A stretch of 36,985 nt of DNA from Rhodospirillaceae bacterium (GCA_902579545.1 CACHHO010000010.1:1-36985); one strand, 5' to 3'; positions 1 to 10,222 are shown, counted from the stretch's first letter. Notes: generated by a model from the letters alone, not told the origin. Made by a program: numbers and translations.

Positions 1-83
1 TTAATAATGATAAAGCTCAAAGAGTTGCAGAAAAACTTCTTGATCTTGGTTATAGTACTATTTATAAAAATAATGAGGACTAA
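1..83 (+). CDS. rlpA: RlpA-like lipoprotein, C-terminal end of SPOR domain (partial)
   Basis: Only the last 26 codons are inside the window, read from base 3 to the TAA at 81-83. The peptide has the DKAQRVAEKLLDLGY pattern typical of the final helix and strand of a SPOR (peptidoglycan-binding) domain. In alphaproteobacteria the septal-ring lytic transglycosylase RlpA, which carries a C-terminal SPOR domain, lies directly upstream of a D,D-carboxypeptidase and tmk, and that order is present here. The assignment rests on this short peptide and the neighbourhood; another SPOR protein is possible. The next gene starts on the very next base. Confidence 0.6.
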   Translation, partial: NNDKAQRVAEKLLDLGYSTIYKNNED

Positions 84-1217
84 ATGAATTTAAAAATAAA
101 ATTACTATTACCTTTATTCTTTCTTGGTATTTGTGCTCACTCTGCACCTATTTCAACCAAGGCAAAATATGCAATTGTAATCGATTATGATACTGAAGCT
201 ATTCTTTTTGAGAAAGATGCTTACGAAAAAATTTATCCTGCCTCTATGAGTAAGCTTATGACTTTATATGTGCTATTTGATGAATTGTCCAAGGGTACAT
301 TGGATCTTGATACAGAATTTTTTGTTAGCAAAAAGGCTTGGAAAAAAGGTGGTTCAAAAATGTTTGTAGAACCAGAAAGTAAGATAAAGGTAAAGGAGTT
401 ATTAAAAGGAATTATAGTACAATCCGGAAATGATGCTTGCATAGTAGTTGCAGAAGGGATATCTGGCGATGAAGAAGCATTTTCAGACTTGATGAATGAA
501 AAAGCAAGAGAAATGGGTTTGAAAGGTAGTAACTTTACAAATTCAACTGGTTGGCCTGATGAAAACCATTATATGACTCCCTATGATGTTGCCATTTTAT
601 CAAAAAAAATAATAGAAGATTTCCCGAATTTTTTTAATATGTTTAAAGATAAAGAATATACTTTTAATAATATAAAACAAAATAATAGAAACCCTTTATT
701 ATATTCTTATAAATATGCAGATGGGTTAAAAACCGGCTATACTGAAGAGTCTGGTTTTTCGCTTGCTGCTACTGCAAAAAAGTCAAATAGAAGGCTTATA
801 GCTGTATTAAGTGGCATGGAAAACAATAAAGAGAGAAGAGATGAGACTACAAAAGTAATAGAATGGGCTTTTAGAGAATATACAAATGTAAGTCTTTTTA
901 AAGCAAATGAGCCAATTGTTGAAGCAGATGTATGGTTAGGCAATAAAGCAATAGTTGATTTAATAACAAAGTATGATGTTCAATTTACAATACCTAAAAA
1001 AAATTTAAAAACATATACAGCAAAAGTTTTGTATAATTCTCCTTTAGAAGCACCTATTAATAAAGATTCTATATATGGGAAATTACTAGTTTCTAATACT
1101 ATAAATGGTCAAATTGAATATCAATTATATGCTAATGAAGTCATTAAAAAAGCGGGAGTTTTTAAAAAATTATCTTCTGCCATAAGTTACTTTATTTTTG
1201 GAGGCTATGCAGAATAA
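84..1217 (+). CDS. dacC: D-alanyl-D-alanine carboxypeptidase (penicillin-binding protein 5/6 family)
   Basis: This serine D,D-carboxypeptidase removes the terminal D-Ala from peptidoglycan stem peptides in the periplasm. The 377-residue protein has a hydrophobic signal peptide (about residues 1-20) and the three active-site motifs of the family: SxxK at S54-K57 (PASMSK), SGN at 114-116 and KTG at 216-218. The C-terminal 110 residues match the beta-rich domain of PBP5-type enzymes, and the last residues (about 355-375) form a hydrophobic stretch that could anchor it to the membrane. GAGG-like purines (GAGG, five bases before the ATG) support the start. It abuts rlpA and overlaps tmk, so all three are probably one transcript. 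The exact symbol (dacA, dacC or dacF) is not resolvable. Confidence 0.93.
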   Translation: MNLKIKLLLPLFFLGICAHSAPISTKAKYAIVIDYDTEAILFEKDAYEKIYPASMSKLMTLYVLFDELSKGTLDLDTEFFVSKKAWKKGGSKMFVEPESKIKVKELLKGIIVQSGNDACIVVAEGISGDEEAFSDLMNEKAREMGLKGSNFTNSTGWPDENHYMTPYDVAILSKKIIEDFPNFFNMFKDKEYTFNNIKQNNRNPLLYSYKYADGLKTGYTEESGFSLAATAKKSNRRLIAVLSGMENNKERRDETTKVIEWAFREYTNVSLFKANEPIVEADVWLGNKAIVDLITKYDVQFTIPKKNLKTYTAKVLYNSPLEAPINKDSIYGKLLVSNTINGQIEYQLYANEVIKKAGVFKKLSSAISYFIFGGYAE

Positions 1218-1842
1218 CAAAAAAGGTTATTTAATATCTTTTGAAGGAATAGATGGTTCTGGAAAATCCACTCTAATTATAAATTTAAAAAAATACTTTG
1301 AAAAAAATTTAAAAAACAAATTTATTTATACGCGTGAACCTGGTGGCACAAAAGAAGCAGAAATTATTAGAAATGTATTATTGGATGCTAAAAATGATAT
1401 CTCCTATGAAAATAAAACCGAAATTTTACTTTTATTAGCATCAAGGTATGAACATTATACTAAGTTAATTAAACCAGCTTTAAAAGAAGGTAAAATAGTT
1501 ATATGCGATCGATTTATAGATTCTACAATAGCCTATCAATGCAACAACAATGATAGTCTTAAACAGTTTTTTTTAAATGTTTCTAGTTTTCTTATTAAAA
1601 ACTTTACACCAGATTTAACAATATTATTAGATATTAAAGCTGAACAAGCATTAGCAAGAATTAAAAAAAGAAATAAAAATAATAGGTATGATAAAAGAAA
1701 ATTAGATTTTTATAAAAAAGTCAGGCAAGAATATTTAGCACAAGAGAAAAAATTTAGTAGAATTAGCTTGGTGGACGCATCAAAAAATGCTGATTTAATA
1801 TCAAAACAAGTAATAGAAATAATATTAAATAAAATTAGCTAA
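1207..1842 (+). CDS. tmk: Thymidylate kinase
   Basis: Phosphorylates dTMP to dTDP for DNA synthesis. The protein has the P-loop FEGIDGSGKST near its N terminus, the REPGGT dTMP-binding motif, DRFIDSTIAYQ and an arginine/lysine-rich lid (RIKKRNKNN). At about 211 residues it has the normal family length. I chose the ATG at 1207; an in-frame TTG at 1198 is possible, but it would overlap the GGAGG sequence at 1200-1204 that should serve as ribosome binding site. The start overlaps the end of dacC by 11 bases and holB begins immediately after the stop, indicating translational coupling. Confidence 0.93.
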   Translation: MQNNKKGYLISFEGIDGSGKSTLIINLKKYFEKNLKNKFIYTREPGGTKEAEIIRNVLLDAKNDISYENKTEILLLLASRYEHYTKLIKPALKEGKIVICDRFIDSTIAYQCNNNDSLKQFFLNVSSFLIKNFTPDLTILLDIKAEQALARIKKRNKNNRYDKRKLDFYKKVRQEYLAQEKKFSRISLVDASKNADLISKQVIEIILNKIS

Positions 1843-2838
1843 ATGGAATTAAAAGCAAACAACATTATAGAAAAAGTATTAGGTAATAATGAGGAAATTA
1901 ATTTATTAATAAAAAATATAAATAATAGTAATGAGAGTAGGGCGTGGATGCTAAAAGGTCCTAAAGGTATTGGAAAGTCGTTTTTATTAAAATTAATATG
2001 CACTAAAATATTAAATATTGAAAACAATTTTGAAATAGCTAAAGCTAAATTTTACCATCCTGATTTAATAGTGTTACAAAAAGAAAGTGATAAAAAAAAC
2101 ATACCAGTTGAAGAAGTAAGAAAAGTTAGAAAATTCTTTAGTAAAACATCTTTTTCAGGAAATGCTAGAATAGCATTAATTGACTCTATTAATGATTTAA
2201 ATACTCATGGGCATAATTCACTTTTGAAAATTATTGAAGAACCTCCTAATAATAGCTTTATTTTTATAGTAAATCATATGAATAGTTATGTTCCATTAAC
2301 AGTTAAGTCTAGATGTAGGTCATATAATTTTAGGCAGTTAGATCATAGTGTTACAGCCAATATCTTAAGGCTACATGCAAAAGATAGAAGTGAAAATGAA
2401 ATCTTATTTTGCGCTTCATTATCTAAAGGGAGCGCTGGGGAAGCGATTAAACTATTGAATAGTAATGCTTTAAATACTTATAAAGAGTTATGTTTTTTTT
2501 TAAATAATATTAATAAACTTGATAATATAAATATTATAGAATATTTAGAATCTATATCTAAAAATAAATTGAACTTAGGGTTTTTATTCTTTAAACTTTT
2601 AATTTATCTATTTAATAAAGCAATTAAAATTAAGGCACTGAATAAAGAAGACTTTATTTTAAATGAAGAAGAAAAAACTATTAAGCACCTAACAAAAATT
2701 TATAATTTAGATGATTTTTTTAATTTAAGAGAAATTATAAATGATTCTTTTTTAAATTATAGTAACTTAAATACAGATTTACATTCTACTTTATATTCAT
2801 TAATAATAGAACTTACTAAAAATATAAAAAATAAATGA
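1843..2838 (+). CDS. holB: DNA polymerase III delta' subunit
   Basis: This is a clamp-loader subunit that helps place the beta clamp on DNA. The 331-residue AAA+ protein has a Walker A motif (GPKGIGKS, residues 39-46), the conserved VEEVRKVRKFF segment, a sensor/IEEPP stretch (LLKIIEEPPNNS) and SRC near residue 157. The C-terminal half is poorly conserved, lysine/asparagine-rich and helical, as often seen for delta' in AT-rich genomes. It follows tmk with no gap and its stop overlaps the metG start by four bases (ATGA). The tmk-holB-metG-tatD order is a classic alphaproteobacterial arrangement and supports the call. Confidence 0.9.
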   Translation: MELKANNIIEKVLGNNEEINLLIKNINNSNESRAWMLKGPKGIGKSFLLKLICTKILNIENNFEIAKAKFYHPDLIVLQKESDKKNIPVEEVRKVRKFFSKTSFSGNARIALIDSINDLNTHGHNSLLKIIEEPPNNSFIFIVNHMNSYVPLTVKSRCRSYNFRQLDHSVTANILRLHAKDRSENEILFCASLSKGSAGEAIKLLNSNALNTYKELCFFLNNINKLDNINIIEYLESISKNKLNLGFLFFKLLIYLFNKAIKIKALNKEDFILNEEEKTIKHLTKIYNLDDFFNLREIINDSFLNYSNLNTDLHSTLYSLIIELTKNIKNK

Positions 2839-4322
2839 ATAAAAAGAAATTTTACATAACTACTCCTATATATTATGTAAATGACAAGCCACATCTTGGT
2901 CATGCCTATACAAGTCTTGCAACAGATACATATGCTAGATATAAAAAACTTAATAAATATGAGGTTTTTTTTGCAACAGGAACAGATGAACATGGACAAA
3001 AAGTAGAAGATGCAGCAAAAAAGAAAAATATGAACACATATGAGTTTACAAATCTTGTATCAGAAAGATTTAAACAACTTACTAAAAAATTAGAACTCAT
3101 AAATAATGACTTTATAAGAACAACAGAGGAAAGACATAAAAAAAATGTAAGTAAAATTTGGAAAAAACTGCTTGATAAAAATGAAATATATTTAGGAGAA
3201 TATGAAGGTTGGTATTCAATAAGAGATGAGAGTTTTATAAGTGAGAATGAAATTACAATTGACAAAAACAATAATCGAATAGGTCCCTCTAAAGATATAC
3301 TTAAAAAAATAAAAGAACCTAGTTATTTCTTTAGACTTTCAAAATGGCAAAAACCACTTTTAGAATTTTATAAAAAACACGAAGATTTTGTTAAACCAAG
3401 ATCAAGGTATAATGAAGTAAAAAAATTTGTTGAAAATGGACTTGAAGATTTATCTATTTCTAGAACTAGCTTCAGTTGGGGAATAAAAGTTCCTGATAAT
3501 ACAACTCATGTAATTTATGTTTGGCTGGATGCTTTATTTAATTACATTAGTATATTAGATGAAGGCAATAATAAAAGTAATGTATTTTGGCCTGCTGATA
3601 TTCACATTGTAGGAAAGGATATACTAAGGTTTCACGCTGTTTATTGGCCCATATTTTTGTTAGCATTAGAGTATGAGATACCAAAAACTATATTTGCTCA
3701 TGGTTGGTGGACAATAAACGGTGAAAAGATGTCTAAATCTTTAGGTAATGTAATTGATCCTAATTATCTAGTAGATACGTATGGAGTAGATCAAGTCAGA
3801 TATTTTATGTTAAAAGAAATACCATTTGGTGAAGATGGGAATTTTTCAGAAGATCTACTTGTAAACAGAATAAATAGTGAACTATCTAATGACTATGGTA
3901 ACCTAATACAAAGAGTATTATCTATGTTACAAAAATATAAAGAAGGTGTTGTTCCAGAGCTAGAGTCAATAAATGAGCTAGACAAGTTACTTTTAAATAT
4001 GCCAGAAAATATATTTAAATTAGTAGAAAAATCTATGAATAACTTACAATTCAATCAAGCATTAGAAAATATATGGCAAATTATACGTAAAGCAAATGCT
4101 TATGTGGACACAAATAAGCCATGGGAGCTATCTAAAGAAAAAAATTCATCTAGGTTAAATACTGTTTTATATATCTTAATTAATACTATCTACAAAACTA
4201 ATATTCTTCTACAACCATTCCTTCCTAGTTCTAGTAAAAAAATTTTTAAACTTTTAAAACAAAAGGAAGAAATAAAATTTAATGAAATTTCAAAAAAACA
4301 TAGAAGCTGGACTTATTTTTGA
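2835..4322 (+). CDS. metG: Methionyl-tRNA synthetase
   Basis: Charges tRNA-Met with methionine (class I synthetase). The class I signatures are clear: HLGH at residues 20-23 (HIGH motif) and EKMSKS about residue 300. The family-typical GTDEHGQK and the WLDALFNYIS segment are also present. The 495-residue protein has no CxxC zinc-knuckle pairs in its connective-peptide region and no C-terminal tRNA-binding (EMAP) domain, so it belongs to the shorter form of MetRS found in many alphaproteobacteria. Its start overlaps holB by four bases. Forty-four bases separate it from tatD. Confidence 0.95.
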   Translation: MNKKKFYITTPIYYVNDKPHLGHAYTSLATDTYARYKKLNKYEVFFATGTDEHGQKVEDAAKKKNMNTYEFTNLVSERFKQLTKKLELINNDFIRTTEERHKKNVSKIWKKLLDKNEIYLGEYEGWYSIRDESFISENEITIDKNNNRIGPSKDILKKIKEPSYFFRLSKWQKPLLEFYKKHEDFVKPRSRYNEVKKFVENGLEDLSISRTSFSWGIKVPDNTTHVIYVWLDALFNYISILDEGNNKSNVFWPADIHIVGKDILRFHAVYWPIFLLALEYEIPKTIFAHGWWTINGEKMSKSLGNVIDPNYLVDTYGVDQVRYFMLKEIPFGEDGNFSEDLLVNRINSELSNDYGNLIQRVLSMLQKYKEGVVPELESINELDKLLLNMPENIFKLVEKSMNNLQFNQALENIWQIIRKANAYVDTNKPWELSKEKNSSRLNTVLYILINTIYKTNILLQPFLPSSSKKIFKLLKQKEEIKFNEISKKHRSWTYF

Positions 4323-4366
4323 TAGTCCTCAAGCTATTTTTTCCTAGGCATAATAAGGAGTAAAAT

Positions 4367-5149
4367 ATGATAATAGATAGTCATTGTCATCTTAATATGA
4401 AAGAATTTAATGATGATCTGGATTTAGTTATAAATAAGGCTTATCAAAAAAATATAAGTGGAATGTTAACTATTTCTACAAAAACAGAAGAGGTAAATTC
4501 AGTTATAGAAATATCTAATAAATATAATAATATATGGTACAGCATTGGAATACATCCTCATAATGTAAATAAAGATTTTAAGAACATTAATGAGAAAATG
4601 AATAATAATATTAAAAATAGTAAATTTATTGGCATAGGGGAGACTGGGCTTGATTATTATTATGAAAATACAGATAAAAATATGCAAAAAAAGTCCTTTA
4701 TAAATCATATAAATATGGCAAGAGAATTAGACCTTCCTTTAATTATTCATACAAGAGATGCAGACAATGACACCTTAGGTATACTTAAAACTGAATATAA
4801 AAAAGGTAAATTTAGAGGTCTAATCCATTGTTTTACTGCATCTAAAGATTTTGCAATAGAAGTGCTAAAGCTAGATTTTTTCATATCTATCTCTGGAATA
4901 ATTACATTTAAAAATGCTGATAAACTTAGAGATATTGTAAAAATTGTTCCCTTAGAAAGGTTATTAGTTGAGACTGATGCGCCCTATTTAGCTCCTGTCC
5001 CAATGAGAGGTAAAAGAAATGAACCATCATTTGTATCATATACTGCTACTTATTTAGCAGAACTGTTAAACATTCCTAGTGAGACTTTCTATTACAAAAC
5101 TACTGAAAATTTTTTTAATCTATTTAATAAGGCAAAATTGTTAAAATGA
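4367..5149 (+). CDS. tatD: TatD family metal-dependent hydrolase
   Basis: A TIM-barrel, metal-dependent deoxyribonuclease-like hydrolase, cytoplasmic. Metal ligands are visible in order: HxH at H6/H8 (DSHCHLN), the GETGLDYY glutamate, IHTRDA, HCFTAS and the ETDAPYLAP aspartate. At 260 residues it is full length. A good ribosome binding site (AAGGAG, six bases before ATG) marks the start, unlike the coupled genes around it. The stop overlaps the next gene by four bases. TatD proteins have been linked to DNA repair and quality control; the physiological substrate here cannot be told from sequence. Confidence 0.93.
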   Translation: MIIDSHCHLNMKEFNDDLDLVINKAYQKNISGMLTISTKTEEVNSVIEISNKYNNIWYSIGIHPHNVNKDFKNINEKMNNNIKNSKFIGIGETGLDYYYENTDKNMQKKSFINHINMARELDLPLIIHTRDADNDTLGILKTEYKKGKFRGLIHCFTASKDFAIEVLKLDFFISISGIITFKNADKLRDIVKIVPLERLLVETDAPYLAPVPMRGKRNEPSFVSYTATYLAELLNIPSETFYYKTTENFFNLFNKAKLLK

Positions 5150-5910
5150 AAATAACTGTTTTAGGATCAGGTTCTTCTGGAGGAGTTCCTTTAATAGGAA
5201 ACTATTGGGGTGAGTGTGACCCTAAAAATAAAAAAAACAATAGAATGAGGGTGTCAGTTTTAGTTTCATTAGATAATGGCAAAAATATACTAATTGACAC
5301 TTCTCCTGATTTAAGAGTTCAAGCCATAAATAATGAAATAAAGTCAATTGATGCCGTTTTGTGGACGCATGCTCACGCAGATCACGCTAATGGAATAGAT
5401 GATTTAAGGCAATTTTTGTGGACTAAAAAAACTCAACTTCCTGTTTTTGGATCTTCAGAAACAATAAACTCTCTAAAGAAAAGATTCGATTATGTGTTCA
5501 GTAAAGAAAATAATTATTTTAAACCTCCTTTAGATGTAAATATTATTAAAGAAGGCTTATTTGAAGTCTGCAAAACTAAAATATATGCCTTTAATCAACA
5601 TCACGGCTATGAATTTACATATGGGTATAGAATAGGAAACTTTGCTTATTCTACAGATGTAAAATCTTTTCCTATTTCATCTGAAAAATATTTAGAAAAT
5701 TTAGATCTTTGGATTGTGGATTGTGTAAGGTTTGAACCTCATTACAGCCATTCTCATTATGAACAAACTATTGCTTGGATAAAAAAATATAAACCAAAGA
5801 AAGCAATATTAACTCATTTGGGAGCTTGGTTAGATTATGAAAAGCTAAAGAAAATGTGTCCAAAAAATGTATTTCCTGGCTTTGATGGCCTCACTGTAAA
5901 AATAACATAA
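5146..5910 (+). CDS. MBL-fold metallo-hydrolase (PhnP-like)
   Basis: A 254-residue metallo-beta-lactamase-fold hydrolase with the HxHxDH zinc motif THAHADH (H75, H77, D79, H80), an early GSGSSGGVP loop and later STDVKSFP and LTHLGAW segments carrying the other metal ligands. It resembles the phosphoribosyl 1,2-cyclic phosphate phosphodiesterase/PhnP branch, but no phosphonate genes are nearby. In alphaproteobacteria this gene sits after tatD, as here, with a four-base overlap. A conserved housekeeping hydrolase of uncertain substrate is the safest description. Confidence 0.88.
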   Translation: MKITVLGSGSSGGVPLIGNYWGECDPKNKKNNRMRVSVLVSLDNGKNILIDTSPDLRVQAINNEIKSIDAVLWTHAHADHANGIDDLRQFLWTKKTQLPVFGSSETINSLKKRFDYVFSKENNYFKPPLDVNIIKEGLFEVCKTKIYAFNQHHGYEFTYGYRIGNFAYSTDVKSFPISSEKYLENLDLWIVDCVRFEPHYSHSHYEQTIAWIKKYKPKKAILTHLGAWLDYEKLKKMCPKNVFPGFDGLTVKIT

Positions 5911-5918
5911 TATATGTT

Positions 5919-6515
5919 ATGCGAAGTAAATACAACAACCTTTTAGATAAAATAATAGAGATACTTACTAATATTGATATAGATAAAAATAAAGATTTAG
6001 TTAATAAAGATGCCCTATTAAACTATATTAACGACGAGTTTCTGACTCTGGATGAATATAAAGCTCTTATACAGGATATTAAGCTATCAAAAGAAGATAT
6101 TTTAGAAATTTTTTATCAATTATTAACCTTGGTTAATAATGATGCAAAGAAATATAATAATGTTCATGAAACTGAACAACTAATTAGACTAGCTAATAAT
6201 TATGGATTTACATGGCCTAATAGTAATGATTGCTTTAAAAAGGTTGAAGAAGAGTTTATAGAGCTAAAAAATGCTATTAAAGAAGATAATGAAAAAAATA
6301 TTAAAGAAGAAATAGGTGATTTACTATTTACCTTGCATTGTTATACAAGCATAAAAAAATTTGATTATAATCAGATATTAAACACTGCTAATGATAAATT
6401 TGAAAAAAGATTTACAAAATTGTTAGAAATTGCAAAATCTAAAAATATAAATTTAGTAAAATGTTCTTCTGAAATAAAAGAAGAATTATGGAAAGAAGCA
6501 AAAAAATCTATTTAA
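5919..6515 (+). CDS. mazG: MazG-like nucleoside triphosphate pyrophosphohydrolase, degenerate N-terminal half
   Basis: MazG hydrolyses (d)NTPs to NMP and pyrophosphate, limiting misincorporation. The C-terminal half (about residues 95-198) is well conserved: a GFTWPN segment, EEEFIEL (the metal-binding ExxE helix), EEIGDLLF (ExxD) and the ANDKFEKRF helix. Standard MazG has about 260 residues and two tandem domains. Here the first domain is short and eroded: the usual CPWD start is missing, and the region aligning with EEAYE and DELGDLL lacks most acidic ligands. Catalysis is normally carried by the C-terminal domain, so activity may remain. It ends one base before a convergent gene. Confidence 0.82.
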   Translation: MRSKYNNLLDKIIEILTNIDIDKNKDLVNKDALLNYINDEFLTLDEYKALIQDIKLSKEDILEIFYQLLTLVNNDAKKYNNVHETEQLIRLANNYGFTWPNSNDCFKKVEEEFIELKNAIKEDNEKNIKEEIGDLLFTLHCYTSIKKFDYNQILNTANDKFEKRFTKLLEIAKSKNINLVKCSSEIKEELWKEAKKSI

Positions 6516-6516
6516 A

Positions 6517-7386
6517 CTATCTTAACAATTTAATTAAAGATGAGGTATCCCACCTCTTCCCACCAATATCAAGTATATTGGAATAAAATTGATCTATTAT
6601 TGCCGTAATTGGAAGTCTAGCCCCTACTTCATCAGCTTGTTCTAGGCAAATCTTAAGATCTTTCCTCATCCATTCCACAGCAAATCCAAAATCAAATTCA
6701 TTTTTAGCCATAGTTTGATGTCTATTTTGCATTTGCCATGAAGATGCAGCGCCATCCTTTATAACGCCTATTACTTTATCCATATCTAAGTTAACCTTTT
6801 GACCAAAATTTATAGCCTCAGATAATCCCTGTAGTAAGCCAGCTATGCAAATTTGATTAACCATCTTGGCTAATTGGCCAGCACCAGAGTTTCCTATTAA
6901 GGTTGAATTTTTTGAATAACTTTTTAAGAGAGGTTCAATTTTTAAATAAGCCTTCTCATCCCCTCCAACCATAATAGTTAACTGACCATTTTCAGCTCCA
7001 GCCTGACCTCCAGAAACAGGAGCATCTATAAAGCTTACATTCTTGGATGATTTGCAATAAATATATAATTCTTTTGCTATTCTAGCAGAAGCTGTAGTGT
7101 GATCTACAATAATTGAATCTTCTGGAATTGAAGACATAATGCCATTTTCTCCTCTTACAACCTGGTCTACATCATTATCATTGCCTACGCACATAAAAAC
7201 AATATCACAATCCTTAGCTGCTTCAGCAGGAGTAGTACTAACAGAGCCGTTAAACTTTGATAACCACTTCTCTGATTTTTCAATACTTCTATTATAAACT
7301 TTAATTTCTAAATTACTGTTTTTACTGATTAAATGACCAGACATTGGAAAGCCCATTACTCCCAGACCAATAAAAGATACTTTCAT
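6517..7386 (-). CDS. Beta-hydroxyacid dehydrogenase, 3-hydroxyisobutyrate dehydrogenase family
   Basis: An NAD(P)-dependent dehydrogenase of the 3-hydroxyisobutyrate/tartronate semialdehyde reductase family. It has the N-terminal Rossmann motif GLGVMGFPM, the substrate-binding signature DAPVSGGQAGAENG and the catalytic lysine region GAGQLAKMVNQI. Length (289 residues) is normal. An AAGGG ribosome binding site lies nine bases before the ATG. The specific substrate (3-hydroxyisobutyrate, 2-hydroxy-3-oxopropionate, gamma-hydroxybutyrate) cannot be told apart here, so no symbol is given. It is convergent with mazG, with one base between stops, and appears monocistronic. Confidence 0.9.
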   Translation of the reverse strand: MKVSFIGLGVMGFPMSGHLISKNSNLEIKVYNRSIEKSEKWLSKFNGSVSTTPAEAAKDCDIVFMCVGNDNDVDQVVRGENGIMSSIPEDSIIVDHTTASARIAKELYIYCKSSKNVSFIDAPVSGGQAGAENGQLTIMVGGDEKAYLKIEPLLKSYSKNSTLIGNSGAGQLAKMVNQICIAGLLQGLSEAINFGQKVNLDMDKVIGVIKDGAASSWQMQNRHQTMAKNEFDFGFAVEWMRKDLKICLEQADEVGARLPITAIIDQFYSNILDIGGKRWDTSSLIKLLR

Positions 7387-7401
7387 ATTTTTATACCCTT
7401 A

Positions 7402-7430
7402 ATTCTAGTTATATTCTTATCAATAAACAA
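7402..7430 (-). promoter_or_regulatory. Possible sigma70 promoter of the beta-hydroxyacid dehydrogenase gene
   Basis: On the minus strand TTGTTT (7425-7430) and TAGAAT (7402-7407) are separated by 17 bases, and the -10 box lies 15 bases before the ATG at 7386. In AT-rich DNA such matches arise by chance, so this is only a candidate. Confidence 0.35.
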
Positions 7431-7503
7431 AATAGTTGTATTCTTTGTTTTTGATTGTTTTCTATCAACTTAACTCTGTATTTATAATATATTTGAAGAT
7501 AAA

Positions 7504-7532
7504 AAAAAGCCATCAAAAAATGAAGGCTTTTT
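7504..7532 (-). terminator. Hairpin with A/T flanks, possible bidirectional terminator
   Basis: AAAAAGCC (7504-7511) pairs with GGCTTTTT (7525-7532), extended by an inner TCA/TGA pairing across an A-A mismatch, giving a U-tract on either strand. It lies about 185 bases downstream of the secreted orphan's stop, so it could end that transcript before the dehydrogenase promoter. Confidence 0.55.
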
Positions 7533-7715
7533 AATTTCTTAAAGCTTAGTAAAATGAAAATTAAATTCTAATCTCGTTTTTCAATTAACTTGTATATTGC
7601 CACTTTTAGAAATTCCTCTTTGAATAATTCATTATAGATTATACCTTAACAAAAAGAAAGTTAAAAGATAGATTCGTTAAATATTATAGGACAAATTAGG
7701 GTTTATAAAATTTAA

Positions 7716-8057
7716 TTATTTTTTAACAACTACTTTATAATTATTTCCTGTATATGTATTTTTCCAAGTAAGAGTGTTTTCCTCAATTATTACTTTTCCT
7801 CGCGATCCCGCTCTATTATTGTAAGTAATTTTGTTTACTTTTTTAATTTTGATTTTTCCAGGAGTTACTAATTTTCCATTAGATGCTATCCATTTGTATT
7901 TACAATTATTTTCAAATAAAATTGTTATATCGCCTTGATATCCTGCACCTTTTTTATTTCCTTTCCACTCTCCTTCGAAATATTCACAATTCAATTCTTG
8001 AGCAATAGATAGAGTAAAACTAAATGATAAAAAAAATAATGTAATAAAAATTTTCAT
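7716..8057 (-). CDS. Small secreted protein of unknown function
   Basis: I do not recognise this 113-residue protein. It begins with a clear signal peptide (a lysine, then a hydrophobic run to about residue 19 ending in SIAQ), after which the mature part is rich in glycine, lysine and alternating polar/hydrophobic residues (GEWKGNKKGAGYQGDI, then short beta-like strands), suggesting a small beta-sheet periplasmic domain. Two cysteines remain in the mature protein and could form a disulfide. It lies downstream of the groEL terminator, so it probably has its own promoter in 8058-8095. Codon use and AT content match its neighbours, giving no sign of recent transfer. Confidence 0.7.
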   Translation of the reverse strand: MKIFITLFFLSFSFTLSIAQELNCEYFEGEWKGNKKGAGYQGDITILFENNCKYKWIASNGKLVTPGKIKIKKVNKITYNNRAGSRGKVIIEENTLTWKNTYTGNNYKVVVKK

Positions 8058-8092
8058 TAAAAATATTCTACAAATTTTATAAGAAATAATAA

Positions 8093-8128
8093 ATAAAAAA
8101 AACCCCCGGAATTTTTAAAAACGGGGGT
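8093..8128 (-). terminator. Rho-independent terminator of groESL
   Basis: On the minus strand a GC-rich stem (ACCCCCG at 8122-8128 read in reverse, paired with 8102-8108) closes a 13-base loop and is followed by a run of eight T. It starts about 30 bases after the groEL stop. The long G/C stem stands out strongly from this AT-rich background. Confidence 0.92.
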
Positions 8129-8159
8129 ATTATAATTTTTAGGTCTAAACAGATGGGGA

Positions 8160-9857
<1,698 letters not shown>

Positions 9858-9872
9858 TTATTATATTAAAAA

Positions 9873-10163
9873 TTATTTACCAACAATACCCATAATGTCT
9901 GACTCTTTAACAATAACATAGTCAACATTATCAATATTTACTTCAGTACCTGACCATTTTCCAATTAGGACCTTATCTCCTTTTTTTACCTCAAGAGGCG
10001 TGATAGATCCATCCTCTGCCCTGTGACCTGAACCAACAGCAACAATTTTGGCATGCATAGGCTTTTCTTTGGCAGTGTCAGGAATTATTATGCCACCTTT
10101 TGTGACATCTTCTTCATCTTCTCTTTTGACCATAACTCGATCATGTAACGGACGAAAATTCAT
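9873..10163 (-). CDS. groES: Co-chaperonin GroES (10 kDa)
   Basis: Heptameric lid of the GroEL chamber. The 96-residue protein has the [10 protein letters not shown] start, the mobile loop region [13 protein letters not shown] that contacts GroEL, and the [14 protein letters not shown] and [13 protein letters not shown] segments. A ribosome binding site (AAGGA, eight bases upstream) supports the ATG at 10163. It is the first gene of the groESL operon. Confidence 0.98.
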   Translation of the reverse strand: MNFRPLHDRVMVKREDEEDVTKGGIIIPDTAKEKPMHAKIVAVGSGHRAEDGSITPLEVKKGDKVLIGKWSGTEVNIDNVDYVIVKESDIMGIVGK

Positions 10164-10195
10164 AATTATTTTCCTTTTTTTAATAAGTTATAAAT

Positions 10196-10222
10196 TTAGC
10201 ACTCTAACCTACTGAGTGCCAA
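10196..10222 (-). promoter_or_regulatory. CIRCE operator (HrcA binding site) upstream of groES
   Basis: Read on the plus strand, TTAGCACTC is followed by nine bases and GAGTGCCAA; only one base differs from the CIRCE consensus inverted repeat (TTAGCACTC-N9-GAGTGCTAA). It lies 33 bases upstream of the groES ATG. CIRCE is the known binding site of the heat-shock repressor HrcA, so groESL is expected to be repressed by HrcA encoded outside this window. Confidence 0.95.

Larger units (their letters stand above)
7387..7715. other. 329-base stretch without a recognised gene
   Basis: No convincing coding sequence was found on either strand. It contains the candidate promoter at 7402-7430 and the hairpin at 7504-7532. 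The rest is plain AT-rich spacer between the dehydrogenase gene and the small secreted orphan, both on the minus strand. Confidence 0.6.

Noticed and set aside
1198-1206. TTG start for tmk
   Set aside because: It would place the start codon on the GGAGG ribosome binding site; the ATG at 1207 fits better.
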